From the NCBI RefSeq assembly GCF_000003605.2, contig NW_003144289.1, positions 56,390 to 85,704 on the forward strand: a DNA stretch of 29,315 bases. Direction: 5' to 3'. The number at the start of each line of letters is the position of its first letter. Within the stretch, counting starts at the first letter, position 1. Below are positions 20,582 to 29,315 of this stretch, piece after piece. The DNA is from Saccoglossus kowalevskii (taxonomy: Eukaryota; Hemichordata; Enteropneusta; Harrimaniidae). The notes below the pieces were generated by a model that saw nothing but the letters and a program-made list of their open reading frames with translations, did not search any database and was not told the DNA's origin. Both the position numbers and the translations under genes were made by a program.

Positions 20582-21430
20582 ATATAATAATGAGACAGCA
20601 TTAATAACAATCATGATTAATATGTAAACTCATAGTAACTAATAACACAAGAAGTAAAGCTAGAAAATATAACATGGAATGTTAAATTATATGTCGAACC
20701 GACGCTCCTCAACGGCACCAAATCACCTAACATTAAGCTCTTTTATCCATTCACCTGGTGTGGTTTGCATCCACATTGTTATCCCACAGTATCAAGAGAT
20801 CTTACTAAAACAGAACTGATGTAACCATGGAATAAAAATAAAATAAAGACTACATTCGCTGACAATATTCAATCCTCAAATATGGTTTGTTGATGACTTT
20901 TCGAGGATATGGCGTGAATCAAAAAGAAGTTTATTGACAATCCTATAACAGTTATAAGTACGACTGTGACTTTTAAGCGTTGTTTTCACGTTTTTGTTTG
21001 TACAAATCGAACTTTTCAAAGAACAATTAATCGCATTACATAATGCATAGTGACAACAATGGTATCTTATATAAAATATATAACTATTATTATAACAATG
21101 CATTCACAGATTGACTCAATATTGTCATTCACAAAACAGACTACTCAAGATGATTCAGCATGTACACTTAAAACAGGCTCTATAAACGCGTAAAATCACT
21201 TTTAATTGGCTGCTTACCGTTCGACCAGTGACATTTCAACGTATGCATTATGTTGCATGGGGTTTCAATTGTATCACGGATCTGCAACACCGCAGATCGT
21301 AAACGAACGTTTTATAACCCTGGCGATGTTTAGTATTCGGCTATAGAACATAAGTTTTCCATGTTACTTTTCTTTTTTAAGAGAAAATGAAAAAAAAAAC
21401 TTATTTAAATCTACAATTTACATTAAACTA
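20582..21430. other. Intergenic stretch between LINE and NHL gene
   Basis: It includes the presumed 3'UTR of the minus-strand NHL gene. Candidate poly(A) signal AATAAA on the minus strand at 20930-20935, about 0.5 kb past the stop; a variant AATAAG lies closer. Nothing else is recognised. Confidence 0.5.
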
Positions 21431-22564
21431 TTAGATCAAATATTCTTTAAAACAATGATGCCCCCAGTCACTTACAATCAATGTACGCGGCTTTGAATTG
21501 GTGAATGCTATTCCACGTGGCCACAAAAGTTTATCATCGTCACAATCTATACGACGAATAAACCTTCCACTTTTGGAATCAAATTTAAGCAATCGAAAAT
21601 TCAGCTTCTCTTCATCCTTTACATCCGTGACATAAAGATCTGTATCATTACCAAGAGCTAACATCAATGGCCGGTATATCAAGCCATCCCCATCACCATC
21701 CCCATTACGGCCAATTGAATATATATATTTATCATTTAACAACGAGTCAAAAACCTGGATACGATGGTTACCGCAATCAGCAACAAACAATTTCCCCTCT
21801 TCGTCAATAGCTATTTGAAGGGGATCGTGAAGCTGTCCTTCACCATCGCCACGACATCCGATTGTTTTTATATTTCTACCATCATGTTTGTTATAAACTT
21901 GAATATTATTGTTATATGTATCAACAACATACACATTGGAATTGATAGGATTGATGGCAATGCCCGTTGGAGACACCAAATCTCTTTCACCGAAACACCT
22001 AATTACTTTACCATCATCATCAGTTACTATGATTTCATGATTCCATTTGTCAGCAATAAAATAATGATTATCATCTGATACAGCCACATCTTCTGGTAAA
22101 AACCAAAATTTACGCCCACGTTCACAACTAATAATTTTCTTGCAACATCCATATTTATCAATAACCTGTACTCTGAAATTCCCTATATCAGCAATGACGT
22201 AATCATCATTGTTATCTTTTGTGATACCGGTTGGATGTGTGAATTCCCCCTCATCTTTACCAAATCTACCAAATTTTCTTATAAATAAAGTAGACGCCTC
22301 ATTCGACGAAGAGGTGTCGACATTGGTCTGTTGTCTGTGACTTGATTGAAGATTTCTTTTTTTCACTTGTCGTGTTCTCTTCGATTTGTTGTGATGTGAT
22401 TTGTGTTGTTGTCTATTGTTTGATGTCTTCTTCACTATTTTCGCCCGGTTTGATTTCTTCTTCACTATTTTCGTCTTATCTTGTTTACTGCGGTTTCGCA
22501 AGTTATAACGAGTTATTGGCGCAGAGGCGAAATGTGATTGCTGGCATCTTTTATGTCTAGGCAT
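21431..22564 (-). CDS. NHL-repeat beta-propeller protein with basic N-terminal tail, 377 aa
   Basis: Seen: residues 1-90 are rich in K/R/S/N/Q, with a near-perfect 10-residue duplication (TKIVKKKSNR / AKIVKKTSNN at 31-50). Residues about 93-377 hold six NHL repeats, with blades at about 106-140 (HPTGITKDNNDDYVIADIGN), 156-191, 197-236 (SPTGIAI...VYVVDTYNNNIQVY), 246-285 (LFVADCGNHRIQVF), 297-339 and 347-377 (WPRGIAF...LIVSDWGHH), a complete propeller. Known: NHL propellers of TRIM2/3/71, Brat and similar proteins bind RNA or protein. There is no RING, B-box or coiled coil here, so it is not a TRIM ligase. Inference: the basic tail may give nuclear or RNA contact. The coding part is one exon; ATG has A at -3, and a splice acceptor (TTACAG) ends at 22581, so a 5'UTR exon lies upstream. 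The exact orthologue is not recognised. Confidence 0.9.
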   Translation of the reverse strand: MPRHKRCQQSHFASAPITRYNLRNRSKQDKTKIVKKKSNRAKIVKKTSNNRQQHKSHHNKSKRTRQVKKRNLQSSHRQQTNVDTSSSNEASTLFIRKFGRFGKDEGEFTHPTGITKDNNDDYVIADIGNFRVQVIDKYGCCKKIISCERGRKFWFLPEDVAVSDDNHYFIADKWNHEIIVTDDDGKVIRCFGERDLVSPTGIAINPINSNVYVVDTYNNNIQVYNKHDGRNIKTIGCRGDGEGQLHDPLQIAIDEEGKLFVADCGNHRIQVFDSLLNDKYIYSIGRNGDGDGDGLIYRPLMLALGNDTDLYVTDVKDEEKLNFRLLKFDSKSGRFIRRIDCDDDKLLWPRGIAFTNSKPRTLIVSDWGHHCFKEYLI

Positions 22565-22580
22565 TGTGATGAAGCTAAAC

Positions 22581-22582
22581 CT
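22581..22582 (-). promoter_or_regulatory. Probable splice acceptor of NHL gene 5'UTR intron
   Basis: On the minus strand ATTTTATGTTACAG precedes GTTTAGCTTCATCACA-ATG, placing an acceptor 16 bp before the start codon. The upstream noncoding exon and promoter were not located. Confidence 0.5.
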
Positions 22583-23124
22583 GTAACATAAAATCTTAAT
22601 TTGAAGTTAATCGTAGTTACCATGGCACATTCTATTTGTGATTGATATAATATTCATAATATAGGGTTGCAACAGTATCAGCTTATTTATCAGACCCCTT
22701 TTTTTATCACTGCGTTCATTTAGTTCTATACAATACGTAGTATATTGGTTGGTGCCCAAATTACATATTAATATTAAAAAAAAACTACTGATTGTGTGCG
22801 TGGATCTTAAATCACAACAGAGTCAACTAAAAATAACTCGTGTGAAATCAATGTCTATGCATGCAAAATGTCATTTTTTTCACATAAAATATGCCAGAAC
22901 TAATCACAATACCTCATAATTCTGAGTAAATCCACATATGTATCTTATGCTAATATAAACTGGCCACACTTACGTTCATATGTAGACTGTAATTTCCACT
23001 GTTGCATTAATAAGCTCAATGTAATTGCTACAGATAACTATGGCATATTTTGTAAACTTATATTGACATAGCTACGTAATTTTAGTCGAAGTACAACGTA
23101 TTGAGTTAACAAAAAGACAAACAC

Positions 23125-23175
23125 AGGTGGTAGAGCCTCTAACGACTGAGCTATTGGATCCCGAATTGAGGTTTA
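23125..23175 (-). mobile_element. tRNA-like (SINE head) fragment
   Basis: The minus strand reads GGGATCCAATAGCTCAGTCG then TTAGAGGCTCTACCACCTGTG: a good Pol III A box (TAGCTCAGTCGTTAGAGG) in tRNA context. The B box is at best degenerate (CTTCGACTAAA about 60 nt on), so this is a decayed tRNA-derived SINE or tRNA pseudogene. Confidence 0.4.
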
Positions 23176-23611
23176 CAAAGATCATGCCTATGTCAAATGT
23201 TATATTTTGAATCAGTCGTGAGCAAATGACATGCATGCAAGACATCATTTGTATTTATGTTAATTAGCATACATTCAGTGCTGTGTAAAGGTAATGCAAC
23301 TGATTGCTGAATCTTTTCAATTTACTTTGTGGTACAAGTCTTCAATCGCATCTCGTTGTCGTGCATTTACAACTGTAAATTAAATGCACTTCAACTCATG
23401 CGATTATACCCATAAATATAAATAGTCATAACCCCAACTCTTCTGTAAATTCAACCGTTACAATTGGATTTGATAGGCTCCTCCCTTCATATATGCTTAA
23501 TTTATTAAGTACATGACCTTGTTGAGTTCACTGTTAGTGAAAGGTTTAGTACATATATACTTTGGGATAGTGCGTAGACATGATTAGTTTTGGAGCCATG
23601 TCTGTAAATAT

Positions 23612-23805
23612 TAAGTAGTTAATTTGCATATTAATTATCTCATTTCATCGTGTATATGCAAAATCTCCAAAAAAACTTCCAATTGAATTTTTATCAAATG
23701 TAGTACATAGGTAATGTGCAAAAATTATTATTTTTAGATTCATGTTCATGCATATTCAGTAGCTAATTTGGATTATCTCATTTCAGCTTGTGTACGCAAA
23801 ATCTT
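23612..23805. repeat. Diverged direct repeat (two copies, about 140 bp apart)
   Basis: AGTAGTTAATTTGCATATTA...TTATCTCATTTCATCG, ending TATGCAAAATCT (23612-23665), is matched by AGTAGCTAATTTGGATTATC...TCATTTCAGCTTG, ending TACGCAAAATCT (23756-23805). Confidence 0.6.
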
Positions 23806-24305
23806 CTTAATGTCATTGCTCCTTCACTGAAGAAGAATTTCTTTTTATAAAACATCAAAGATTGCATATACTCTTTATCCACAGGGGAGCTTTGCAGATT
23901 TATTGTACTTGTTTTCAATGAATTGTGGGACGTCATCGAACTTTACGAATCTATCCCGTTTGAACCGTGAACGATTCCCAGTGTAGCTCTGTATAGTAAT
24001 TCTGAACTCTCATTGTATAACTGACATTCTCTTAATTTCGTGAAGAATTTGATCTTCGTTGTCTTCTTGTTTTTATTTTTTGACAATTTATTCTGTCTGA
24101 ATTTTGCTTAAAACGCATGTTATTTATAGTCTGCTCTGTCCCACATAAAATGTGAACATTTTTTGAACAAAATATTCCTTTTTTTTCTTTTTTGTTAAAA
24201 ATTAAGATTTAATTCGGTGAAAACTTCAGAAACTGAACAAAATTAGCCAAATTTAAGCGGGAAAAAATCTTAGCGCTCAAAGAGTTAAATACATTTATTT
24301 CACCT

Positions 24306-24560
24306 TCAGAGTGTTGACATGCTCTCACTTTGGAGTCTTCTTCCTTCATGTTCAGTGTCCATGTATTCGGTGAGTATGTTTTCGACTACTCGACTATTTA
24401 TAGTGTATATCAGAAGTTCATATATGACTTCAATATCTTTCAATTTATAGAGGCAGCTTTCTTCAAATTGCTTACCATTTTCTTCAAAGGGCGGTGGTCG
24501 CCGCATGTGCGAGATGTATGGATCTCGTATAAACAAAGATGGCGACTTTGACTGTTGCAC
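24306..24560 (-). CDS. Candidate hypothetical ORF or terminal exon (up to 84 codons)
   Basis: An open frame bounded upstream by TGA contains an ATG at about 24506 (MRRPPPFEENGKQFEESC...LKDIEVIYELLIYTINSRVV...LQSESMSTL). An AATAAA signal (24294-24299 region, minus strand) follows about 8 nt after the TGA stop. A possible acceptor (GTGCAACAG) at about 24554 and an internal donor-like GTAAGC at about 24474 allow other structures. The same DNA looks promoter-like on the plus strand. No family is recognised; a real gene is possible but unproven. Confidence 0.3.
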   Translation of the reverse strand: MQQSKSPSLFIRDPYISHMRRPPPFEENGKQFEESCLYKLKDIEVIYELLIYTINSRVVENILTEYMDTEHEGRRLQSESMSTL

Positions 24561-24760
24561 AGATCACAGAGTACAAACCAAGACGTTACCAGCTTTAATT
24601 AGGTATTTTTTAGGTGATTGGAAGGTATCGAAGAAGGAAGGAGTCACCGGCGGTAATTATTGTAAGTCGCGCCCAGATCAAACCTCATACTTTCTATTAG
24701 AGCGCATTGGATTGTGAGAAAATCAATATTTATCAACAAAAATGTCACACATGCGCAGTG
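24486..24760 (+). promoter_or_regulatory. Promoter-like CpG-containing patch with AAAGATGGCG
   Basis: GGGCGG (Sp1-like), CCGCATGTGCGA and CACATGCGCAGTGCG (NRF1-like), and AAAGATGGCGAC (YY1-like, also a strong ATG context at 24539) cluster in otherwise AT-rich DNA. The ATG opens only a 19-codon frame (MATLTVAQITEYKPRRYQL, stop at 24596-24598) unless spliced. This could be the start of a plus-strand transcript whose later exons I could not recognise. Confidence 0.3.
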
Positions 24761-26139
24761 CGACGACAACCGCCTTTTAATGCAAGATGTGCGGCGTTGT
24801 ATTTTTCTACTGTGTTTAGGTGTTTGTAGTTCGAGAGGGTTTTGTGTTGTATAATGCAACAGCGACAATTAGATGAAATATTAGTGATACATGACCCCAT
24901 GACCTCGTACTCGTGATATAATGTATTCATGCTGCTTATTCTCTGTCACGGTGAATAATATACAGGCAATGTCGTATTACTCCAGGAATATCAAATAGTT
25001 CGAGATAATACAGAGTGCTCAGATATAATAACAAGACAACTAGAAATACCGATTACCAATAATTAACATTCTGAGGTTGCAGTGAAATTCACCGTAAACA
25101 CTGTGAACAATATTTTATTGAAACGTGATCACACTGTAAAGGGGGTGCTTAGTGACGTGGTACACAGGTAGACAATTGTGTACTATACTGCACAGCTCTA
25201 TTGTTCGCAATGTTGTTGTTCAATGCGTATTTCCAGTCTTACGAACAATTGAACTTTAGGTGAAATACATACTCTATCGCTGTAATGTTTTGTCATTTAA
25301 TGTGTAGACAATTCTCAACGTTAACGCAAAACAAGGATAGCCTCATAGTTTCGCGTGTGATACGCCGTGACAAGATTCGATGACATGAAACGAAGTACAA
25401 CTACTACAATGGAATTAAGACCCACTTTACTGTACCCATCACCGTCCCTGGTGTTGAGGGACGGTGTACTGTACCCATGTACCTCCATGCTGTACCTAAG
25501 TTTGAGTGACTTGTATTTGACCTTGATCGAGCGACACACATATACGCCGTTCCTTCCACGCCGCGTAATGTATGACAACACATCTGGTTATCTCAATAGG
25601 TCGATTAATAAAACACGTTACACTCACCGATGAATCCAACAAGATCACTGGTCACCACCACGCTATCTTGCAATCAGTATTCATTGATTGTTAATTTTCG
25701 GAAGCCTATGGGGGCTTAAATCACGTGATTTATATAGGTAGTCGCTCGAACTGATGAAATGTGTGATGATTATAAACGTCACAGTTGTGGTCAGGATCTT
25801 GTAAATACTCAAAGCAATAGGCTAGGATAATTGTAATGGGTCTCGTAAACTTTTTTTCTGAGTAGACCGAAGTGTCATGATTGTTTGAGTTAGTAGGAGA
25901 ATATTGAATATAATAATCCAGCGTAGATTTCAAAAAAGTGTCGGAAAATCCATAATTTGCCTAAATCTAAATTACTGCAAATATGAATATTTCTTCCAGT
26001 TTTTTTGTACCAATTCCTACTACCACTGGACAATTCTGCACAGCTCCTGTTATGGTGGATGATTGACTCTTTTGCATAAGTTGTTATGGCCACCCAACTT
26101 CATACAAATGATTGCATTTATAAAAATCTATAATTGTTA
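24761..26139. other. Intergenic stretch, no gene recognised
   Basis: Contains the hairpin-with-direct-repeats at 25428-25478. Open frames on both strands at 25321-25633 overlap each other and lack family features. CTGTAAAGGGGGT at about 25135 echoes the end of the MITE at 14076 but no partner end was found. Confidence 0.4.
25428..25478. repeat. 27-bp hairpin flanked by 12-bp direct repeats
   Basis: TACTGTACCCAT (25428-25439) is repeated at 25467-25478. Between them CACCGTCCCT-GGTGTTG-AGGGACGGTG forms a perfect 10-bp stem with a 7-nt loop. Confidence 0.85.
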
Positions 26140-26321
26140 TTAGGGAGGTTTCCGGCCCGGTAACCGCGGAGCTCCGTGAAATATGCAAATTTATGCAAGA
26201 ATATTCATGAGCTGACAGACAATTCAGTGCATCGTAGTATAAGGACATCGTAGTATAAAGGTTTCTGCGTCGCGTAAATAGTGTGTTTGCTTATTTATCA
26301 AAGTGTCAATTTCACAAAATT

Positions 26322-26878
26322 GTTGGCCGTAAATATTTGGTGTGTCACGTTACTTTGCCGCCGTAAACACCGGACGACTTGCGTTATAGCTAGCACTGTT
26401 CTAATGTAAACAATTATTTCACAATAATATAAAAAGAATTATAGTGGATCGCACTCAAATAAAAACGCGTGCTTTGCCGACAAAACGGAACGCGTCATGG
26501 ACTGCGTCAAAAGTCAAAATACGTGTCAGCGATTTTCTCAAATCAATTCACGTAATAATACTGTCTCCATGAACGCGTTTACGTAGATTTCAAGTTCTCG
26601 AAATTACGGGCCGTAAATAGTTGCTGTGTCACATTGCATTGTTGACGTAAAACATCGGAAGACTTTTATTATAATAACTTGCTCTGAATAAAATCAATTA
26701 TTTCCAAAAAACAAACAAACCTTAGTGGATCGCACTGCAATAAAACTTTGACGACAAAACAGAACTATGCGCCCCTGCTAAATCTAGGTCAGATGTTCAA
26801 ATACCTGTCAGCGACTTTCTCTAAGTCACGTAATAATACTGTTTCCATGGCCACATTTGTCGATTTCAAAATATTACC
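26322..26878 (+). repeat. Diverged internal tandem duplication (about 286 bp) in the Harbinger-like element
   Basis: Copy 1 starts GGCCGTAAATATTTGGTGTG (about 26323), copy 2 GGCCGTAAATAGTTGCTGTG (about 26609). Shared blocks in order: CGTAAAcacCGGAcGACTT, AGTGGATCGCACT, GACAAAACrGAAC, TGTCAGCGAyTTTCTC, CACGTAATAATACTGT. Clearly homologous but heavily diverged. Confidence 0.8.
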
Positions 26879-27132
26879 GAATGTACAAGTTCGTTACACA
26901 TACACATATGAAAGAACAGACAACTATATTTGCAGACAACTAGAAACTGTTTGTATAGATAAGTCTGTTTATGTGTCCAAAATGAATGCGATGTAGCGAT
27001 TGATATCAGTAATGTTTCACTGAAAGCAAGATCAATAATTCTCAAGATTTCGTTCAAATTAAACTCACTTTTTACATACATATTTCAGCAGACTATCAAA
27101 CATTAACCGGAATAATAAAATGTAGATTTATT

Positions 27133-27303
27133 ATTCATAACATCGCAACTACGTAACTTAGATAAAACGCTGGATCGGCGGTACGTAGTTTCCAAAGTAA
27201 AATACCGTTACGTCCGTATTCTACAAATATTTACAGCTATAATTATAGTGACAATGTGATTATATAACGCCGTAATTCATAACATGGTAACTACGCAACG
27301 ATT
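27133..27303 (+). repeat. Short repeated block ATTCATAACAT...AACTACG
   Basis: ATTCATAACATCGCAACTAC (about 27133) and ATTCATAACATGGTAACTAC (about 27277) are about 143 bp apart within the right part of the Harbinger-like element, suggesting a second internal duplication. Confidence 0.5.
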
Positions 27304-27618
27304 CATTTTTCTGGAGATACCCGTCAAACCATCGAGGTCTAACTGCTTGGACGGGCTGGAACTGAAAAAAAATTGAAATTCTCTAAGCAGACAGGCTCCT
27401 CCTTGAATTTTGAATCAATTTCTATTAATTTGTCAAACACAGACGTCTGGCAGTTGCATTTTCTAGTTGAACCTGCTCGTATTCGGACAGAAAAAATGCC
27501 GTTTCCGGTGACCTAATTAAATGCTAATTGGTGAAATCGTCGGAGCTCCTCGGAAGATATAGTAGCTCCGCGGATACTGGGCTGGATACCGCTGGTTTGA
27601 TTTCGATCACCTCCCTTA

Positions 27619-29080
27619 GTAGGATGCATGTAGTGAGTTCTCTGGCCACGTTTATTTTGCCCATTTTGTTTTAGTTAATATGAGGGTAGAGAAGAAAATG
27701 AGTTGGAGTACATTTTGCTAAAGTGTTGGCAAGATCCATAATTTGCATATATCAAAGAAGGCTAGCACCAATATTGCTGATCATACGATAATTAAATTTT
27801 GATCGTAAATGTTACTCTCAGATTATGAGACCGGCCTGTTGTGCCATTATGATCACTGTGGTACAGAAGACCATTTTGCTAGAGCTAGGGATATACTACC
27901 TGTTACAAATGTCATATAAAAATACATTTTGTAGAGATATGGTGGATAAAGAAATTGTAATATCTGTGTATAGACATATTTACATGATTACTGTGCATGC
28001 AGAATATATTTCAAATAACAACGTTGTTATTGGTGTCACAGTGTGTGATGTAATTATTTATGACATGTTCATCAATTCTGTAATGTGATTATTAGGGCAG
28101 CAGAGAAATCGACACACATATGTGACTAATGTACTGCAGAAACAGTAGGTGTTTAAATGTTCGTATACCTCGTATGAGGTTTTTGGAATTGGTGATTTTT
28201 ATGCTTATCATATACCAAATTTAGCTACAAAAGTCTGCATTACAGGTTCACCAAACTTAAATGGCTAGCCGAACAGCAGGAATCGATCGACCTTTGATGT
28301 ACTTGATGCAGAGAATTTGACACGGGAGTGGCAGCACTGTATATTTCATTAACTCAAACATAACACATAAACAAGTATAAACAAGTATATCATATCAATA
28401 ATTATTAATATGGTTAATTAATGCATGCACATTAAAACAACAACATAGTGAATCATTATTGCCATTCACACAAAATACATACAATTCGGAAACCATAAAT
28501 ACTATTCAGTATGGATTAGTATGTATAGTTAACAAAGATCTAAGCAACTTCTAATATCACTTTGAATCCTGAAAGTATATATATATATATATATATATAG
28601 CACAATTCAGAATTCCAGATCGATTTGCCAGATTGACTTGCCACTGTCTTATTCTTTTATGTAATCGGTGGTTCTAATTAAGCATTACCTCCCCCTCCCC
28701 TCCCCCCCACGCCGAAGGCAGGTGAGTGCATACATGGAGTGAATTGTGCAATATAAAGAAAAAAATATTAATATCAAGAAAAAAAAGCCCCGAAAAAACT
28801 GATTTTGACAAGATAATTCAGAAATATATGAAGAATAATTTATAACGAAATGTGTTGCCTATGCACCCATGGCCCGATTACACATGAATATTAGAGAGAA
28901 AAAGATAATTTGCAATATTCTCTATATTTTCGCCTTTTATTTGTCTTGAATTATGACTGCAAGAAGCTGAATAAACAACTCATGTATGAACAATAACTTT
29001 AATATAAATATGATTTTACTTGGTAAAAATATTGTATTTTTCTGAATAAAAAAAAAATCACAATGTCGAAAACAGAAAGA
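27619..29080. other. Intergenic stretch between Harbinger-like element and terminal exon
   Basis: AT-rich with a (TA)12 microsatellite and a C-rich run (about 28688-28710). An 87-codon open frame at 27825-28088 has no recognisable features. Nothing else is supported. Confidence 0.5.
28576..28599. repeat. (TA)12 microsatellite
   Basis: Uninterrupted TA dinucleotide run. Confidence 0.95.
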
Positions 29081-29081
29081 C

Positions 29082-29087
29082 TTTATT
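29082..29087 (-). terminator. AATAAA poly(A) signal of the right-edge gene
   Basis: Canonical hexamer on the minus strand, 8 nt past the TAA, followed by a T-rich stretch (29050-29040 read in reverse). It implies a 3'UTR of only about 30 nt. Confidence 0.6.
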
Positions 29088-29095
29088 GCGGTGTT

Positions 29096-29241
29096 TTATA
29101 CAATGTAGTTCTTAGGAGATGATAATTGACAAATTCTAAAAGGGGTATCTAGACATTTCATTTCATTCAGATGTGATTTAAATTCTTCCCGTGAATCATT
29201 TAAAAATACAGAATGGCCGGACACATGAAAATGAAAATTTT
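29096..29241 (-). CDS. Last coding exon of an unidentified gene entering from the right edge
   Basis: On the minus strand, acceptor TTTTTTAATTAG (AG at 29243-29242) is followed by 146 nt: two bases of a split codon, then NFHFHVSGHSVFLNDS, REEFKSHLNEM, KCLDT, PFRICQLSSPKNYIV and TAA (29096-29098). An in-frame stop lies just upstream of the acceptor, so the frame opens only by splicing. AATAAA at 29082-29087 lies 8 nt after the stop. The composition is strongly protein-like. I cannot name the family; the rest of the gene is outside the window. Confidence 0.65.
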
Positions 29242-29315
29242 CTAATTAAAAAAATCTTTGTAATTCTAAGTTTGTCTAAATAATTCTACTATTCGTAAGT
29301 ATTAACACTGCGTTA

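Larger units (their letters stand above)
22583..24293. other. Noncoding stretch upstream of the NHL gene
   Basis: Probably 5'UTR intron and/or promoter of the NHL gene. It holds a tRNA-like SINE head (about 23125-23175) and a diverged direct repeat (23612-23665 / 23756-23805). No coding exon recognised. Confidence 0.5.
26143..27615. mobile_element. Non-autonomous PIF/Harbinger-like element, 1473 bp
   Basis: The ends GGGAGGT (26143) and ACCTCCC (27615) are flanked by TTA on both sides (26140-26142, 27616-27618), the 3-bp TWA duplication and GGG-type ends of PIF/Harbinger. Further in, CCGCGGAGCT occurs inverted near both ends (26164-26173; 27566-27575 region), so the TIR is long but broken by indels. 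GC-richer than its surroundings. The interior has a diverged tandem duplication but no transposase or Myb-like ORF. Confidence 0.6.

Noticed and set aside
25321-25633. Open frames on both strands
   Set aside because: They overlap antisense to each other, include the hairpin repeat, and show no motif. A donor-like GTGAGT at about 25626 (minus) has only a short frame before it.
26748-26996. 82-codon plus-strand ORF
   Set aside because: Lies within the second copy of the Harbinger-like internal duplication; the frame is not kept in copy 1.
27825-28088. 87-codon plus-strand ORF
   Set aside because: No recognisable domain or gene signals; consistent with chance in AT-rich DNA.

Overview
This is an AT-rich, intron-rich, transposon-laden eukaryotic window, best read as an invertebrate metazoan genome (a lophotrochozoan or invertebrate deuterostome; the sequence alone does not decide). 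The reasons are GT-AG introns of a few hundred to a few thousand bases, AATAAA poly(A) signals, a metazoan-type lysosomal peptide/histidine transporter, an NHL beta-propeller protein, and many MITEs, minisatellites, a LINE and a solo LTR. There are no operons, ribosome binding sites or CRISPR arrays.

Left half (1443-13884, minus strand): one complete protein gene, reconstructed here from 8 coding exons. All 7 introns have GT-AG ends and the reading phases fit (1,2,1,0,1,1,1). The product is 594 aa, a proton-coupled oligopeptide transporter of the SLC15A3/SLC15A4 (PHT) type. It has the ExxER motif, the FYxxIN(x)G signature, an N-terminal acidic dileucine sorting motif (E21..L25-I26) and a C-terminal DTSV that matches a class I PDZ ligand. 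Its introns hold a 157-bp minisatellite with higher-order structure, cut by a 1534-bp TIR transposon; a related dispersed repeat; a tRNA-derived SINE; several TA-flanked MITEs; and a 55-bp minisatellite whose unit copies the exon 4 splice donor.

Middle (13885-20581): the upstream flank carries a TA-flanked MITE, then a Mutator-like TIR element with a 9-bp target duplication that contains a 425-bp assembly gap, a short perfect inverted repeat, and a decayed coding relic. A 5'-truncated, frameshifted LINE (reverse transcriptase plus C-terminal zinc knuckle) follows, interrupted by a solo LTR and carrying a 157-bp tandem duplication.

Right part (20582-29315): an intact NHL-repeat gene on the minus strand (377 aa; basic tail plus six-bladed propeller; splice acceptor just upstream of its ATG), a low-confidence minus-strand ORF with a poly(A) signal at about 24.3-24.6 kb overlapping a promoter-like GC-rich patch, a non-autonomous PIF/Harbinger-like element with an internal duplication, and, at the right edge, the last coding exon (47 complete codons) of another minus-strand gene, whose AATAAA lies 8 nt past the stop. 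The genes are not obviously related functionally; they are neighbours only.
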